From the NCBI RefSeq assembly GCF_046054165.1, contig NZ_JBFNXK010000002.1, positions 62,001 to 126,000 of the forward strand: a stretch of 64,000 nt of DNA. Direction: 5' to 3'. This document shows, piece after piece, positions 9,234-17,226 of this stretch. A program made the translations under genes and the position numbers. The DNA comes from Celerinatantimonas sp046054165 (GTDB lineage: Bacteria; Pseudomonadota; Gammaproteobacteria; Enterobacterales; Celerinatantimonadaceae). The notes below the pieces were generated by a model that worked only from the letters and a program-made list of their open reading frames with translations, was not told the origin of the DNA and did no database searches. How positions within the stretch are numbered: position 1 is the stretch's first letter; each line of letters begins with the position of its first letter.

Positions 9234-9887
9234 TCGTTTCTCCTGAATTGATTGAGTAAGAATTGTGCTCTATATGTTTGTCTATTGTCACAAACTACCT
9301 GAATTGACTCAATATGAATATCCACAAAATGCTCGTTTTATAGCAAAAAACCTTGGATAACAGATCTCAACAGCAATAAGGCAATTTTATCCATACATCA
9401 CACACGATGAAGATTTGTGTTCATCCTATAACCTTCCGACGATTACGCCAATTGATAAGTGTTATTAATTTGTTACATGAGTGACGATGCTTGTTTTCTA
9501 AGCAGCATCTTTGTATCCTAACAGCAGTGACAAACATCCTGTCTCATGGCCACGAGAATTCATTCCAGGATATAACTCCATCCTACTTGAAGTCTGTCGT
9601 TTTCATGGAAAAGTCTAAAATACGTAACCATACCGTTCCCATAATCGGTCTATGGCTGATGCGGTTTGGCTTCATAATTATGGATGGATTCGTCAGTAAT
9701 ATCATGACTATTTAATTGATCTTTTTATTATTAATTGATGTGTTTCCAAGTAAAAAGCTCTCGTTAAAATTTCATTCATAAAGCTGAAAAATTGTTGATG
9801 TTTGTCATAGCATAAAAGTATTGGGGCCATAAGCTATCCATCACTTTCATTGACCTAAATCACAATTCACTGTAGGTATTAAACCAA
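9234..9887. other. Intergenic region between divergent tkt and clcA
   Basis: About 650 bases that must hold the tkt promoter (minus) and the clcA promoter (plus). An open frame at 9491-9715 begins with TTG, has no ribosome site and shows no coding character, so I do not call it. The only sequence-specific site I can propose is the FNR-like motif at 9850-9863. Confidence 0.6.
9850..9863 (+). promoter_or_regulatory. FNR/CRP-family-like site upstream of clcA
   Basis: TTGACCTAAATCAC matches the FNR consensus TTGAT-N4-ATCAA in eight of ten defined bases. It lies 24 bases before the clcA ATG, where a bound regulator would overlap the start of the transcript. One isolated short match is weak evidence, and no clear -10/-35 pair could be assigned around it. 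Confidence 0.35.
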
Positions 9888-11318
9888 ATGCCCAAGTCAC
9901 CTAATTTCCGCTTTTTTCAGGGTGGACTACTCAAACATCGCGTCACGCCAAAAATATTTACCACTCAGGCAGACTATATGGTTCTGCTGTCTCTATCGGC
10001 TATTGTTGGAGCGATCGCCGGATTAGTCGTTTCTTTATTCGAGCAGGCAATTGGCTCCCTCAGTAGCTACCGAATTCACTTTTTTGATGTTTGGCATCTT
10101 CCACATGGTATCACGGCATTACTTGTGATTTTGGCCGGAGCCATCATTGCAGCAGCAGGTTTTTGGATCACCGCCCGCTTTGCTCCAGAAATTTCCGGAA
10201 GTGGGATCCCCCACATTGAAGGTGCTTTGGATGGGTTACATGATATTCGCTGGTGGCGTGTACTACCGGCTAAATTTATTGCGGGTGCTTTCACATTAAG
10301 CTCCGGAATGGTTTTAGGTCGTGAAGGTCCATCCGTTCAAATTGGTGGAGCCGTCGGCCGTATGTGTGCCAGTGCAGCAAAACGTTATCAGCACGCCACT
10401 CACGTTTTAACCGCTGCGGGTGCCGCAGCAGGCCTTGCTGCGGCATTCAATGCGCCACTGGCAGGGATCCTCTTTATCATCGAAGAGATGCGCCCTCAAT
10501 TCCGTTACAACATCACTTCATTTAAATGTGTCACGTTGGCTTCGCTTATGGCGACTATTGTCCTGCGCTATTTTCATGGGCAACAAGCGGTGATGGATAT
10601 TCCCAACTATAAGGTCCCACCACTGGCTTCTTTGTGGCTGTTTTTATTACTAGGGATCATCTTTGGGATTATCGGGATCAACTTCAATAATTGGGTTTTA
10701 AAATTAACCGCTTTTTTCAAACGCTACCATAAAAATAATTTAATTCGAGTCACGATCACTGGTGCTATTTTTGGAGCCTTATTTGCATTTTTCCAACTTT
10801 ACGTCCCTTCACTAGCTCAAGGGGGGATTGGCCATATTACGGAATTTGTCCGTGAACCCATGGCTTGGAGCATCATGGTACTCCTATTTTTACTCCGATT
10901 AGCAGCGACACTAGGCTGCTTCTCTTCGGGTGCTCCCGGTGGAGTTTTTGCCCCAATGCTAACATTAGGAACCTTACTCGGACTCGCTTATGGGACCATC
11001 GCCGCCGGCTTGTTCCCAGGGTTAGTTTCAGAACCCGGTGTTTACGCTGTCGCCGGAATGGGGGCCTTATTTGCTGCAACCGTTCGAGCTCCGGTCACCG
11101 GAATTATCCTCGTGGTTGAGATGACCGATAACTATCAGTTAATTCTTCCCTTGATTATGACCTGTCTTGGCGCAACCTTTATTGCTCAAGCTCTAGGAGG
11201 AAGTCCTCTGTACTCCGCCTTACTTAAACAATCATTGTTAAACAAAGAAAACCGGCAACCGGCTGCCAAAGATATTGTTAAACCCGATGCCAGCGCCAAT
11301 CCATCAAGCGACGCTTAA
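9888..11318 (+). CDS. clcA: H+/Cl- exchange transporter ClcA
   Basis: A 476-residue CLC-family antiporter of the inner membrane. The three ion-pathway signatures are present: GSGIPH (104-109), GREGPSV with the gating glutamate at about 146, and GAPGGVFAPML in the second half. The EEM stretch near 200 carries the inner proton glutamate. In E. coli, ClcA exchanges two chloride for one proton and supports extreme acid resistance. The hydrophilic C-terminal tail (about 30 residues, Lys/Pro/Ala) has no CBS domain. The gene is monocistronic, with a terminator at 11351. Start ATG 9888, with a weak AGG upstream. Confidence 0.95.
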   Translation: MPKSPNFRFFQGGLLKHRVTPKIFTTQADYMVLLSLSAIVGAIAGLVVSLFEQAIGSLSSYRIHFFDVWHLPHGITALLVILAGAIIAAAGFWITARFAPEISGSGIPHIEGALDGLHDIRWWRVLPAKFIAGAFTLSSGMVLGREGPSVQIGGAVGRMCASAAKRYQHATHVLTAAGAAAGLAAAFNAPLAGILFIIEEMRPQFRYNITSFKCVTLASLMATIVLRYFHGQQAVMDIPNYKVPPLASLWLFLLLGIIFGIIGINFNNWVLKLTAFFKRYHKNNLIRVTITGAIFGALFAFFQLYVPSLAQGGIGHITEFVREPMAWSIMVLLFLLRLAATLGCFSSGAPGGVFAPMLTLGTLLGLAYGTIAAGLFPGLVSEPGVYAVAGMGALFAATVRAPVTGIILVVEMTDNYQLILPLIMTCLGATFIAQALGGSPLYSALLKQSLLNKENRQPAAKDIVKPDASANPSSDA

Positions 11319-11350
11319 ACTCAGGCATTCTCCATTAAGACCACATGCTA

Positions 11351-11377
11351 AAAGCTACCTGCCAAGGTAGCTTTCGC
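11351..11377 (+). terminator. clcA terminator
   Basis: A perfect 10-bp stem (AAAGCTACCT / AGGTAGCTTT) with a four-base loop lies 32 bases after the clcA stop. The T-run is short and the arms themselves provide A/T, so it could work in both directions. Confidence 0.75.
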
Positions 11378-11474
11378 GTCATGCTTATGAAACGACATGT
11401 CGGAGAACTCCGGCTAGCTGTATAGCACAAACATCAATAAAACACTGGAAAAAAATTCCGACCTCTCCTAGAAT

Positions 11475-11498
11475 AGACGTCCAGATGGTCATACATCT
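11475..11498 (+). promoter_or_regulatory. Three tandem MetJ boxes upstream of metK
   Basis: Three adjacent 8-mers, AGACGTCC, AGATGGTC and ATACATCT, resemble the MetJ met box (AGACGTCT). They begin right after a TAGAAT -10-like element (11469-11474), ending 34 bases before the metK ATG. MetJ with S-adenosylmethionine binds at least two adjacent boxes and represses metK in enteric bacteria and vibrios. This position would block the promoter. Confidence 0.7.
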
Positions 11499-11532
11499 AA
11501 ATCATTCTATCTTTGCTAAAAGAGAGTTTTCT

Positions 11533-12684
11533 ATGGCTAAACACCTGTTTACATCGGAATCTGTCTCTGAAGGTCATCCTGATAAAATTGCGGATCAAAT
11601 TTCAGATGCAGTTCTTGACGCTATCCTGACTCAGGATCCAATGGCACGAGTCGCTTGTGAGACGTTTGTCAAAACGGGCATGGTTTTAGTAGGTGGTGAA
11701 ATCACCACATCGGCCTGGGTTGATATTGAAGAATTAGTTCGACATACAGTGAAAGAGATCGGCTATGTGGGCTCTGACATGGGATTCGATGCAGATTCGT
11801 GTGCCGTATTAAACGCGATCGGGAAACAATCACCCGATATTAATCAAGGGGTTGATCGCGCCGATCCTAAAGAACAAGGGGCTGGTGATCAGGGGTTAAT
11901 GTTCGGTTATGCTACGGATGAAACCGATGTCTTAATGCCTGCGCCCATCACCTATGCACATCGCTTAGTCCAGCGGCAATCTCAAGTACGCCGGGATAAA
12001 ACACTTCCTTGGTTACGTCCGGATGCTAAAAGTCAGATCACTTTTGCCTATGAAGATGGCAAAATTGCCGGAATTGATGCTGTTGTCCTATCCACACAAC
12101 ACAGTGAAGCTGTCAGTCAGGAAGAATTACGCGAAGCCGTGATGGAAACCATTATCAAACCGGTTCTTCCTGAAGAATGGTTAAACAAAAATACTAAATT
12201 CTTCATTAACCCAACCGGGCGTTTCGTGATCGGTGGACCCATGGGTGACTGTGGATTGACCGGCCGGAAAATCATTGTCGATACCTATGGTGGTATGGCT
12301 CGTCACGGTGGTGGCGCGTTCTCCGGTAAAGATCCATCGAAAGTGGATCGTAGTGCTGCTTACGCCGCTCGTTATGTTGCGAAAAATATTGTGGCCGCAG
12401 GACTTGCAAATCGTTGTGAAATTCAAGTTTCTTATGCCATTGGCGTTGCCGAACCCACATCCATCAGTGTTGATACCTTTGGCACCGGGAAAATCGCCGA
12501 CGAACAACTGGTACAGCTAGTACGCCAGCATTTTGATCTTCGTCCATATGGTCTGATTGAAATGTTGGATTTAAAACGGCCTATCTATCAGCCGACAGCG
12601 GCTTATGGCCACTTTGGTCGAGAAGAATTTCCTTGGGAAAAAACAGATAAAGCCGAATTGTTACGCGATGCGGCCAAACTATAA
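11533..12684 (+). CDS. metK: S-adenosylmethionine synthetase
   Basis: A 383-residue enzyme making S-adenosylmethionine from methionine and ATP. All family signatures are present: SEGHPDKIADQISDAVLD at the N-terminus, the loop GAGDQGLMFGYA near 120, and the phosphate-binding GGGAFSGKDPSKVDRS near 265. I place the start at the ATG at 11533, preceded by AAAGAGAG, rather than at an in-frame upstream ATG at 11485. From 11533 the protein begins MAKHLFTSES, as in E. coli MetK. Upstream MetJ-type boxes suggest repression by SAM. The gene is followed by a terminator at 12699. Confidence 0.97.
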   Translation: MAKHLFTSESVSEGHPDKIADQISDAVLDAILTQDPMARVACETFVKTGMVLVGGEITTSAWVDIEELVRHTVKEIGYVGSDMGFDADSCAVLNAIGKQSPDINQGVDRADPKEQGAGDQGLMFGYATDETDVLMPAPITYAHRLVQRQSQVRRDKTLPWLRPDAKSQITFAYEDGKIAGIDAVVLSTQHSEAVSQEELREAVMETIIKPVLPEEWLNKNTKFFINPTGRFVIGGPMGDCGLTGRKIIVDTYGGMARHGGGAFSGKDPSKVDRSAAYAARYVAKNIVAAGLANRCEIQVSYAIGVAEPTSISVDTFGTGKIADEQLVQLVRQHFDLRPYGLIEMLDLKRPIYQPTAAYGHFGREEFPWEKTDKAELLRDAAKL

Positions 12685-12698
12685 TCATACGCTCTGAT

Positions 12699-12740
12699 TT
12701 CTGACTAAAGGGCATACAAAACCATTTAGTCAGAATTTCT
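12699..12740 (+). terminator. metK terminator
   Basis: An 11-bp perfect stem (TTCTGACTAAA / TTTAGTCAGAA), 15-base loop, followed by TTTCTTC. It lies 15 bases past the metK stop. Confidence 0.8.
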
Positions 12741-13087
12741 TCACTAGCGCTGCAAGCCAAATGACTCTTATTATCATTTGGCTATGTCATATATTATAGC
12801 TATAATCCCACTGTATTCTTCTATGCTAGAATCCAACGAGTCCTTGATATTCTTTGTAAACAAAAGATGACGACCTATCAAAGCCAACGCAGTTTAGAAC
12901 CTGAAGATAGGTGTCATAAAACAGTTAAACTAAGCGATGACTGGCTGGTGAACATAACATCATCATCCAATGATCACCCCGTCGCAGTGCTTGAACATTC
13001 ATAATGCTCACACTGAGCCTTGAATCGCGTTCAAGCATCGAAAGGGACTCACTCTAAATTATAATTAATATTTTAATTTTACCATTA
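12741..13087. other. Intergenic region metK-yrbL
   Basis: About 350 bases without a gene I can support. It contains a 14-bp perfect palindrome ATTATAGCTATAAT (12793-12806) whose right arm ends in a TATAAT-like sequence. There is also a 9-bp inverted repeat TGCTTGAAC / GTTCAAGCA (12988-13037). Either could be part of the promoter region of the next gene. I looked for PhoP boxes, because E. coli yrbL is PhoP-regulated, and found none with correct spacing. Confidence 0.4.
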
Positions 13088-13666
13088 GTGACATGCATAT
13101 ATATGATATATCTAGATGATTCTTTACTCATTGGTAAAGGCTCTGAGCGAGCTTGCTATATCGATCCAACTTGTTCGAGCCGATGCATCAAAATTTCTCA
13201 CTCTCAGAGCAAAGACGATCAAAATAAAAATGATTTCCGATACTATCACCATCTGGAAAAAAGAGGGGTCCCTTGGGAACATATTCCCCGCTGTTTCGGA
13301 TGGGTTCAAACTAATCTAGGCCGAGGACTTACCTTTAAATTACTCCAAAACCAACAAGGCCACCCCTTGCCGTCCATTGCCAATTTATTGGAACGGGGAG
13401 AAACAACACTCGAAGATTTAACACCTAGTTTGTATCAACTTCGGGACTATTTAGCCAATAATTTTATTTTTGCTTCCGACCTAAGAGACTCCAACATCGC
13501 CTGTCAACAACAGGAGAATGGAAGCTATCATCTTTATCTAATGGATGGCCTTGGATACCGACAGTTCATCAAACTAGCCATGCACTGGCGATGGTTAGGA
13601 TTGCGGAAAATTCATGACCAATGGGATCATTTCTATAATTATCGTATGCGACGATGGCATAAATAA
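13088..13666 (+). CDS. yrbL: YrbL family protein
   Basis: A 192-residue protein matching the YrbL family (named after the PhoP-regulated E. coli gene), which has a reduced kinase-like fold. Visible are the N-terminal IGKGSERACYID loop, the CIKI lysine strand around residue 33, and the DLRDSNIA catalytic-loop-like segment near 130. The biochemical role is not known. Start is the GTG at 13088 or an in-frame ATG at 13103; neither has a strong ribosome site. It is separated from metK by 400 bases and from sprT by about 80, so it is probably its own unit. Family assignment is good, function open. Confidence 0.75.
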   Translation: MTCIYMIYLDDSLLIGKGSERACYIDPTCSSRCIKISHSQSKDDQNKNDFRYYHHLEKRGVPWEHIPRCFGWVQTNLGRGLTFKLLQNQQGHPLPSIANLLERGETTLEDLTPSLYQLRDYLANNFIFASDLRDSNIACQQQENGSYHLYLMDGLGYRQFIKLAMHWRWLGLRKIHDQWDHFYNYRMRRWHK

Positions 13667-13748
13667 GTCTATAACGGGATGCACTGATGTTACATCAGTA
13701 TTCAAAATCACGACGTAACATCACACAATTCTGTGGACGGTGAATACC

Positions 13749-14222
13749 ATGCAAGAGCTTTTAGCCGCTTGTTTAAACTACCTCAAACAAGCTGAACAGT
13801 ATTTGAAATGCGATTTAACCATCCCAGACATTCGTCTAGATTTACGGGGAAAAGCGGCGGGACAGGCTCATCTTCAGCGATCACAACTACGTTTTAATCC
13901 AGTTTTATACCATGAAAATCATGAACATTTTCTAATTCATACCACAGCGCATGAGATCGCCCATTGGGCCGTCTATCAACATTATGGTCATGTTCGACCT
14001 CACGGAAAGGAGTGGCAGGATTTAATGGCGAATGGATTCCATCTTCCGGCATCCAGACTTCATCACTATGATATTGCCACCGTCAGCGGCCCAACATTTT
14101 GTTATCACTGTCGTTGTCGGACTTACCAACTCAGTATTCGTAGACATCGAGCCATACAACGTGGACGGCAATACCAGTGCCGTGATTGTCATCAGCTGCT
14201 CACACCGTTGCACTCTTCTTAA
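13749..14222 (+). CDS. sprT: SprT family zinc metalloprotease-like protein
   Basis: A protein of about 157 residues of the SprT/Spartan family. It has the zinc-metalloprotease motif HEIAH near residue 68-72, the conserved RPHGKEW segment after it, and a C-terminal zinc ribbon (CYHCRC ... CRDC). E. coli SprT is 165 residues and its cellular role is poorly defined; the Spartan relatives cleave DNA-protein crosslinks. In E. coli the next gene is endA, which is absent here: rsmE follows directly. I prefer the ATG at 13749 with GGACGG upstream; a GTG at 13740 would add three residues. Confidence 0.88.
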   Translation: MQELLAACLNYLKQAEQYLKCDLTIPDIRLDLRGKAAGQAHLQRSQLRFNPVLYHENHEHFLIHTTAHEIAHWAVYQHYGHVRPHGKEWQDLMANGFHLPASRLHHYDIATVSGPTFCYHCRCRTYQLSIRRHRAIQRGRQYQCRDCHQLLTPLHSS

Positions 14223-14280
14223 TCCGATTGTTCTGACTTTCGAAATTACGTATGCTGCTCGCATCATGAAGGAGATATTT

Positions 14281-15015
14281 ATGCGAGTTCCAAGAATCTT
14301 TCACCCGGAACCACTTTTAGAACACCAACTAATAGAACTGTCTGACGATGCAGCCAACCATGTAGGTCGCGTATTGCGTCTGGAAGAACAACATCCTTTA
14401 GTTCTATTTTGTGGTGATGGTTATAACTACGATGCCCAAATTCAACAACTACAAAAGAAAAAAGTCATCGTACAAATCGGTGTAAAACAATCCAATACTG
14501 CAGTGGAATCCCCCCTATCTATTCACCTCGGACAAGTCATTTCCCGCGGTGATAAGATGGATTTTACACTGCAAAAATCCGTTGAATTAGGCGTGAATGA
14601 AATCACCCCGTTATTCAGTAAACGATGTGGCGTAAAACTCAATGCAGAACGCCTTGAAAAAAAACAAATTCAGTGGCAAAAAATTGTTATTAGTGCTTGC
14701 GAGCAGTGTGGCCGTTCAATCGTACCCAAAGTGAATGCGGTTATGCCTCTGGAACAGTGGATCGAACAAGCAACTTTAGAAATGAAGTTGAATTTACACC
14801 CTTTGGCCCCATATACCATAAAGAGTATGCCGAAACCCGAACACGGTATTCGATTACTGATAGGCCCCGAAGGCGGACTGAGTGCTGAAGAAATTAGCCA
14901 GTGTAGTCTGCATGATTTTTCAGAAATTCAACTGGGCCCCCGAATACTACGTACCGAGACAGCAGCACTAACCGCAATTACCGCTTTGCAGTGTCAATTT
15001 GGAGATTTAGCCTAA
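14281..15015 (+). CDS. rsmE: 16S rRNA (uracil1498-N3)-methyltransferase
   Basis: A 244-residue SPOUT-class methyltransferase that methylates U1498 of 16S rRNA with SAM. The N-terminal PUA-like part starts MRVPRIFH. The knotted C-terminal domain carries the LLIGPEGGLSAEE loop and the LGPRILRTETAAL motif that binds SAM. The start is fixed by AAGGAG seven bases before the ATG at 14281; the open frame extends much further upstream but there overlaps sprT. Its TAA stop overlaps the gshB ATG by one base, so the two are translationally coupled. The order rsmE-gshB-yqgE-yqgF is the standard enteric one. Confidence 0.95.
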   Translation: MRVPRIFHPEPLLEHQLIELSDDAANHVGRVLRLEEQHPLVLFCGDGYNYDAQIQQLQKKKVIVQIGVKQSNTAVESPLSIHLGQVISRGDKMDFTLQKSVELGVNEITPLFSKRCGVKLNAERLEKKQIQWQKIVISACEQCGRSIVPKVNAVMPLEQWIEQATLEMKLNLHPLAPYTIKSMPKPEHGIRLLIGPEGGLSAEEISQCSLHDFSEIQLGPRILRTETAALTAITALQCQFGDLA

Positions 15016-15968
15016 TGAGCATCAAACTCGGTATAGTGATGGATCCCATTCAAACCATCAATACCAAAAAAGATACCAGTCTAGCCATGCTACTTGCCGC
15101 CCAAAGTCGTGGCTATGAATTGTATTACATGGAAATGGCTGATCTATATTTAGAAAACGGAACTGCATTTGGTCATATGGCTAAATTGACGGTGGCTGAC
15201 GACCCTGAGCAATGGTATCAACTTGCCCCGGCTCAGGATCAACCGTTACATGAACTAGATGTCATCTTAATGCGCAAAGATCCGCCTTTTGATACGGAAT
15301 ATATCTATGCGACCTATATGTTACAACGAGCTGAAGATCAGGGAACTTTAATTGTCAACAAGCCCCAAAGCTTGCGAGATGCCAACGAAAAATTATTTAC
15401 AGCGTGGTTCAGTGAATTCACCCCGCCGACATTAGTCACCCGAAGTGCTGAACGCTTAAAAGCGTTCTACCATAAACACCATGATGTCATCATGAAACCG
15501 CTTGATGGCATGGGTGGTGCATCCATTTTCAGACTTAAACCTGATGATGCTAATGTATCCGTAGTCATTGAAACATTGACCCATCAGCAGACTCAATATT
15601 GCATGGTTCAAACCTATCTTCCCGAAATTAAAGACGGGGATAAACGTATTTTAATCGTCGATGGTGAACCCATGCCCTATTGTCTGGCGCGGATCCCCCC
15701 TGAAGGCGAAACCCGAGGGAATCTGGCCGCTGGAGGACGAGGTGAAGCTCGGCCGTTAAGTGCATCAGACTGGGAAATAGCGCGAGCGATTGGCCCTGTA
15801 TTAAAAGAAAAAGGCCTGATTTTTGTTGGGCTTGATATTATTGGTAATAAAGTAACAGAAATTAATGTGACCAGCCCGACTTGTATCCGAGAGATCCAAA
15901 AGGCTTATCACTTTGATATTGCTGAACAATTAATGTTAGCGATTGAAAATCGTCTAGCTAAAATTTAG
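15015..15968 (+). CDS. gshB: Glutathione synthetase
   Basis: A 317-residue ATP-grasp ligase joining gamma-glutamylcysteine and glycine to form glutathione. It starts MSIKLGIVMDPI and has the ATP-binding stretch KPLDGMGGASIF near residue 160, the flexible PPEGETRGNLAAGG loop near 225 and the metal-binding EINVTSPTC near 293. The length matches E. coli GshB (315). It overlaps the rsmE stop by one base (TAATG) and is followed 27 bases later by yqgE, so it belongs to a compact operon. Confidence 0.96.
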   Translation: MSIKLGIVMDPIQTINTKKDTSLAMLLAAQSRGYELYYMEMADLYLENGTAFGHMAKLTVADDPEQWYQLAPAQDQPLHELDVILMRKDPPFDTEYIYATYMLQRAEDQGTLIVNKPQSLRDANEKLFTAWFSEFTPPTLVTRSAERLKAFYHKHHDVIMKPLDGMGGASIFRLKPDDANVSVVIETLTHQQTQYCMVQTYLPEIKDGDKRILIVDGEPMPYCLARIPPEGETRGNLAAGGRGEARPLSASDWEIARAIGPVLKEKGLIFVGLDIIGNKVTEINVTSPTCIREIQKAYHFDIAEQLMLAIENRLAKI

Positions 15969-15995
15969 CAAGCGTAAAATATAAAAGGAGTAGCA

Positions 15996-16559
15996 ATGGA
16001 AAATTTACAAAACCAGTTTTTGATTGCGATGCCTGGATTTACCGATCCGTTTTTTAAACAAGCGGTCGTCTATGTCTGTGAGCACAATCAAGACGGAGCA
16101 ATGGGACTTATCGTCAATATTCCAGTTGATCTGACGATTGATTCACTACTGACTCAAATTGATCTCATGGATGCCAGCCAGGACTTAAAAACCTTGGCTG
16201 GGCACCACGTTTATCAAGGGGGGCCTGTCGCACAGGAACGCGGATTCGTACTGCATACCCCGAAAACGGGATTCAACAGCAGTCTGTCTCTTTCAGACCA
16301 GTTGATGATCACAACCTCTAAAGATGTGCTCTCATCTTTAGGGACCGAAAAACAACCTGAACATTATTTGGTCACATTAGGTTACGCCGGATGGTCAGCC
16401 GGGCAATTGGAGCAGGAAATTGCCGCCAATGCATGGCTTAATATTCCAGCTGATCCCGATATTATTTTTAATACACCCACTCATCAGCGATGGGATGCTG
16501 CTGCGCGTCAACTAGGATTTGAGCCATGGCAACTCGCAACTGAAGTAGGCCATGCTTAG
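15996..16559 (+). CDS. yqgE: UPF0301/AlgH family protein YqgE
   Basis: A 187-residue member of the UPF0301 (AlgH/YqgE) family, opening with the hallmark FLIAMPGFTDPFF and containing GLIVNIPV and the YQGGPVAQERGFVLH segment. The molecular function is unresolved; Pseudomonas AlgH is linked to alginate and stress control. The ATG at 15996 has AAAGGAG upstream. The gene overlaps the open frame of yqgF, but the likely yqgF start lies seven bases after the yqgE stop. Confidence 0.93.
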   Translation: MENLQNQFLIAMPGFTDPFFKQAVVYVCEHNQDGAMGLIVNIPVDLTIDSLLTQIDLMDASQDLKTLAGHHVYQGGPVAQERGFVLHTPKTGFNSSLSLSDQLMITTSKDVLSSLGTEKQPEHYLVTLGYAGWSAGQLEQEIAANAWLNIPADPDIIFNTPTHQRWDAAARQLGFEPWQLATEVGHA

Positions 16560-16566
16560 GAAACTT

Positions 16567-16980
16567 ATGGAATCAGTTCTCGGCTTTGATTTTGGAACGC
16601 GTTCAATCGGAGTGGCAATTGGAAATCCGATTACTGGCAGTGCCAGTGCCCTCTCCGCAATAAAAGCCAAAGATGGGATCCCTCATTGGGAAACCATCCA
16701 AAGGCTTATCGAACAATGGCAACCTGAACGATTAATTATCGGATTACCTCTGAATATGGATGGCAGTGAACAACCGTTAACGTTACGAGCTAAAAAATTC
16801 GGAAATCGATTACATGGTCGTTTTGGGTTACCCATTGAATTTCAGGATGAACGATTGACCAGTGTTGAAGCCCGTTCGGACCTTTTTGCCAGAGGCGGTT
16901 ACGCCGCATTAAATAAAGGAGCTGTCGATAGTAAAAGTGCCGTCATTATCGTCGAATCATGGTATGCATCTCAGACTTAA
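16567..16980 (+). CDS. yqgF: Holliday junction resolvase-like YqgF (pre-16S rRNA nuclease)
   Basis: A 137-residue RNase H-like nuclease of the YqgF/RuvX family, shown in E. coli to help mature the 5' end of 16S rRNA. It starts with the catalytic-Asp strand GFDFGTRSIGVAIGN, has GLPLNMDGSEQ near 60 and ends with the second acidic site in the AVDSKSAVIIVE helix. The ATG at 16567 with AGGA six bases before it is preferred over the ATG at 16552, which lies inside yqgE. A 7-bp hairpin (ACCGATA / TATCGGT, 16995-17016) follows the gene but lacks a T-run. Confidence 0.93.
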   Translation: MESVLGFDFGTRSIGVAIGNPITGSASALSAIKAKDGIPHWETIQRLIEQWQPERLIIGLPLNMDGSEQPLTLRAKKFGNRLHGRFGLPIEFQDERLTSVEARSDLFARGGYAALNKGAVDSKSAVIIVESWYASQT

Positions 16981-17131
16981 ACATCATTGCTTTCACCGAT
17001 AATCAAAACTATCGGTAGACCCGATCTACCCGTATCTATTCTATCAAAGTAGTTTGCTTGAACCTTCAGTTAACGCAATCCTGATAATATGGTAGGGTAT
17101 CTCGTACGTTTAATAACTCTCCTCGTTGAAA

Positions 17132-17143
17132 TGTAAATTTACA
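17132..17143. promoter_or_regulatory. Palindrome TGTAAATTTACA upstream of SbmA-like gene
   Basis: A perfect 12-bp palindrome about 83 bases before the SbmA-like ATG. The half-sites equal those of TyrR boxes but without the six-base spacer, so TyrR is not supported. It may be an operator for an unidentified dimeric regulator. Confidence 0.35.
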
Positions 17144-17226
17144 AATATCATCCTCATAGAGGGAACTTATTTTCGTCAGGATGACTCGATATATAAATTA
17201 GATGTAATTACACGACAGGTATCTGA

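Noticed and set aside
9491..9715. Possible 74-codon gene upstream of clcA
   Set aside because: TTG start, no ribosome site, no recognisable pattern, and it lies within a likely divergent promoter region.
12840..12935. PhoP box before the yrbL-like gene
   Set aside because: GTTTA-like pieces are present, but their spacing (8 bases between half-site starts) does not fit the 11-base PhoP direct repeat.
17132..17143. TyrR box
   Set aside because: The half-sites TGTAAA and TTTACA are adjacent; a TyrR box needs a six-base spacer. Kept only as an unassigned palindrome.
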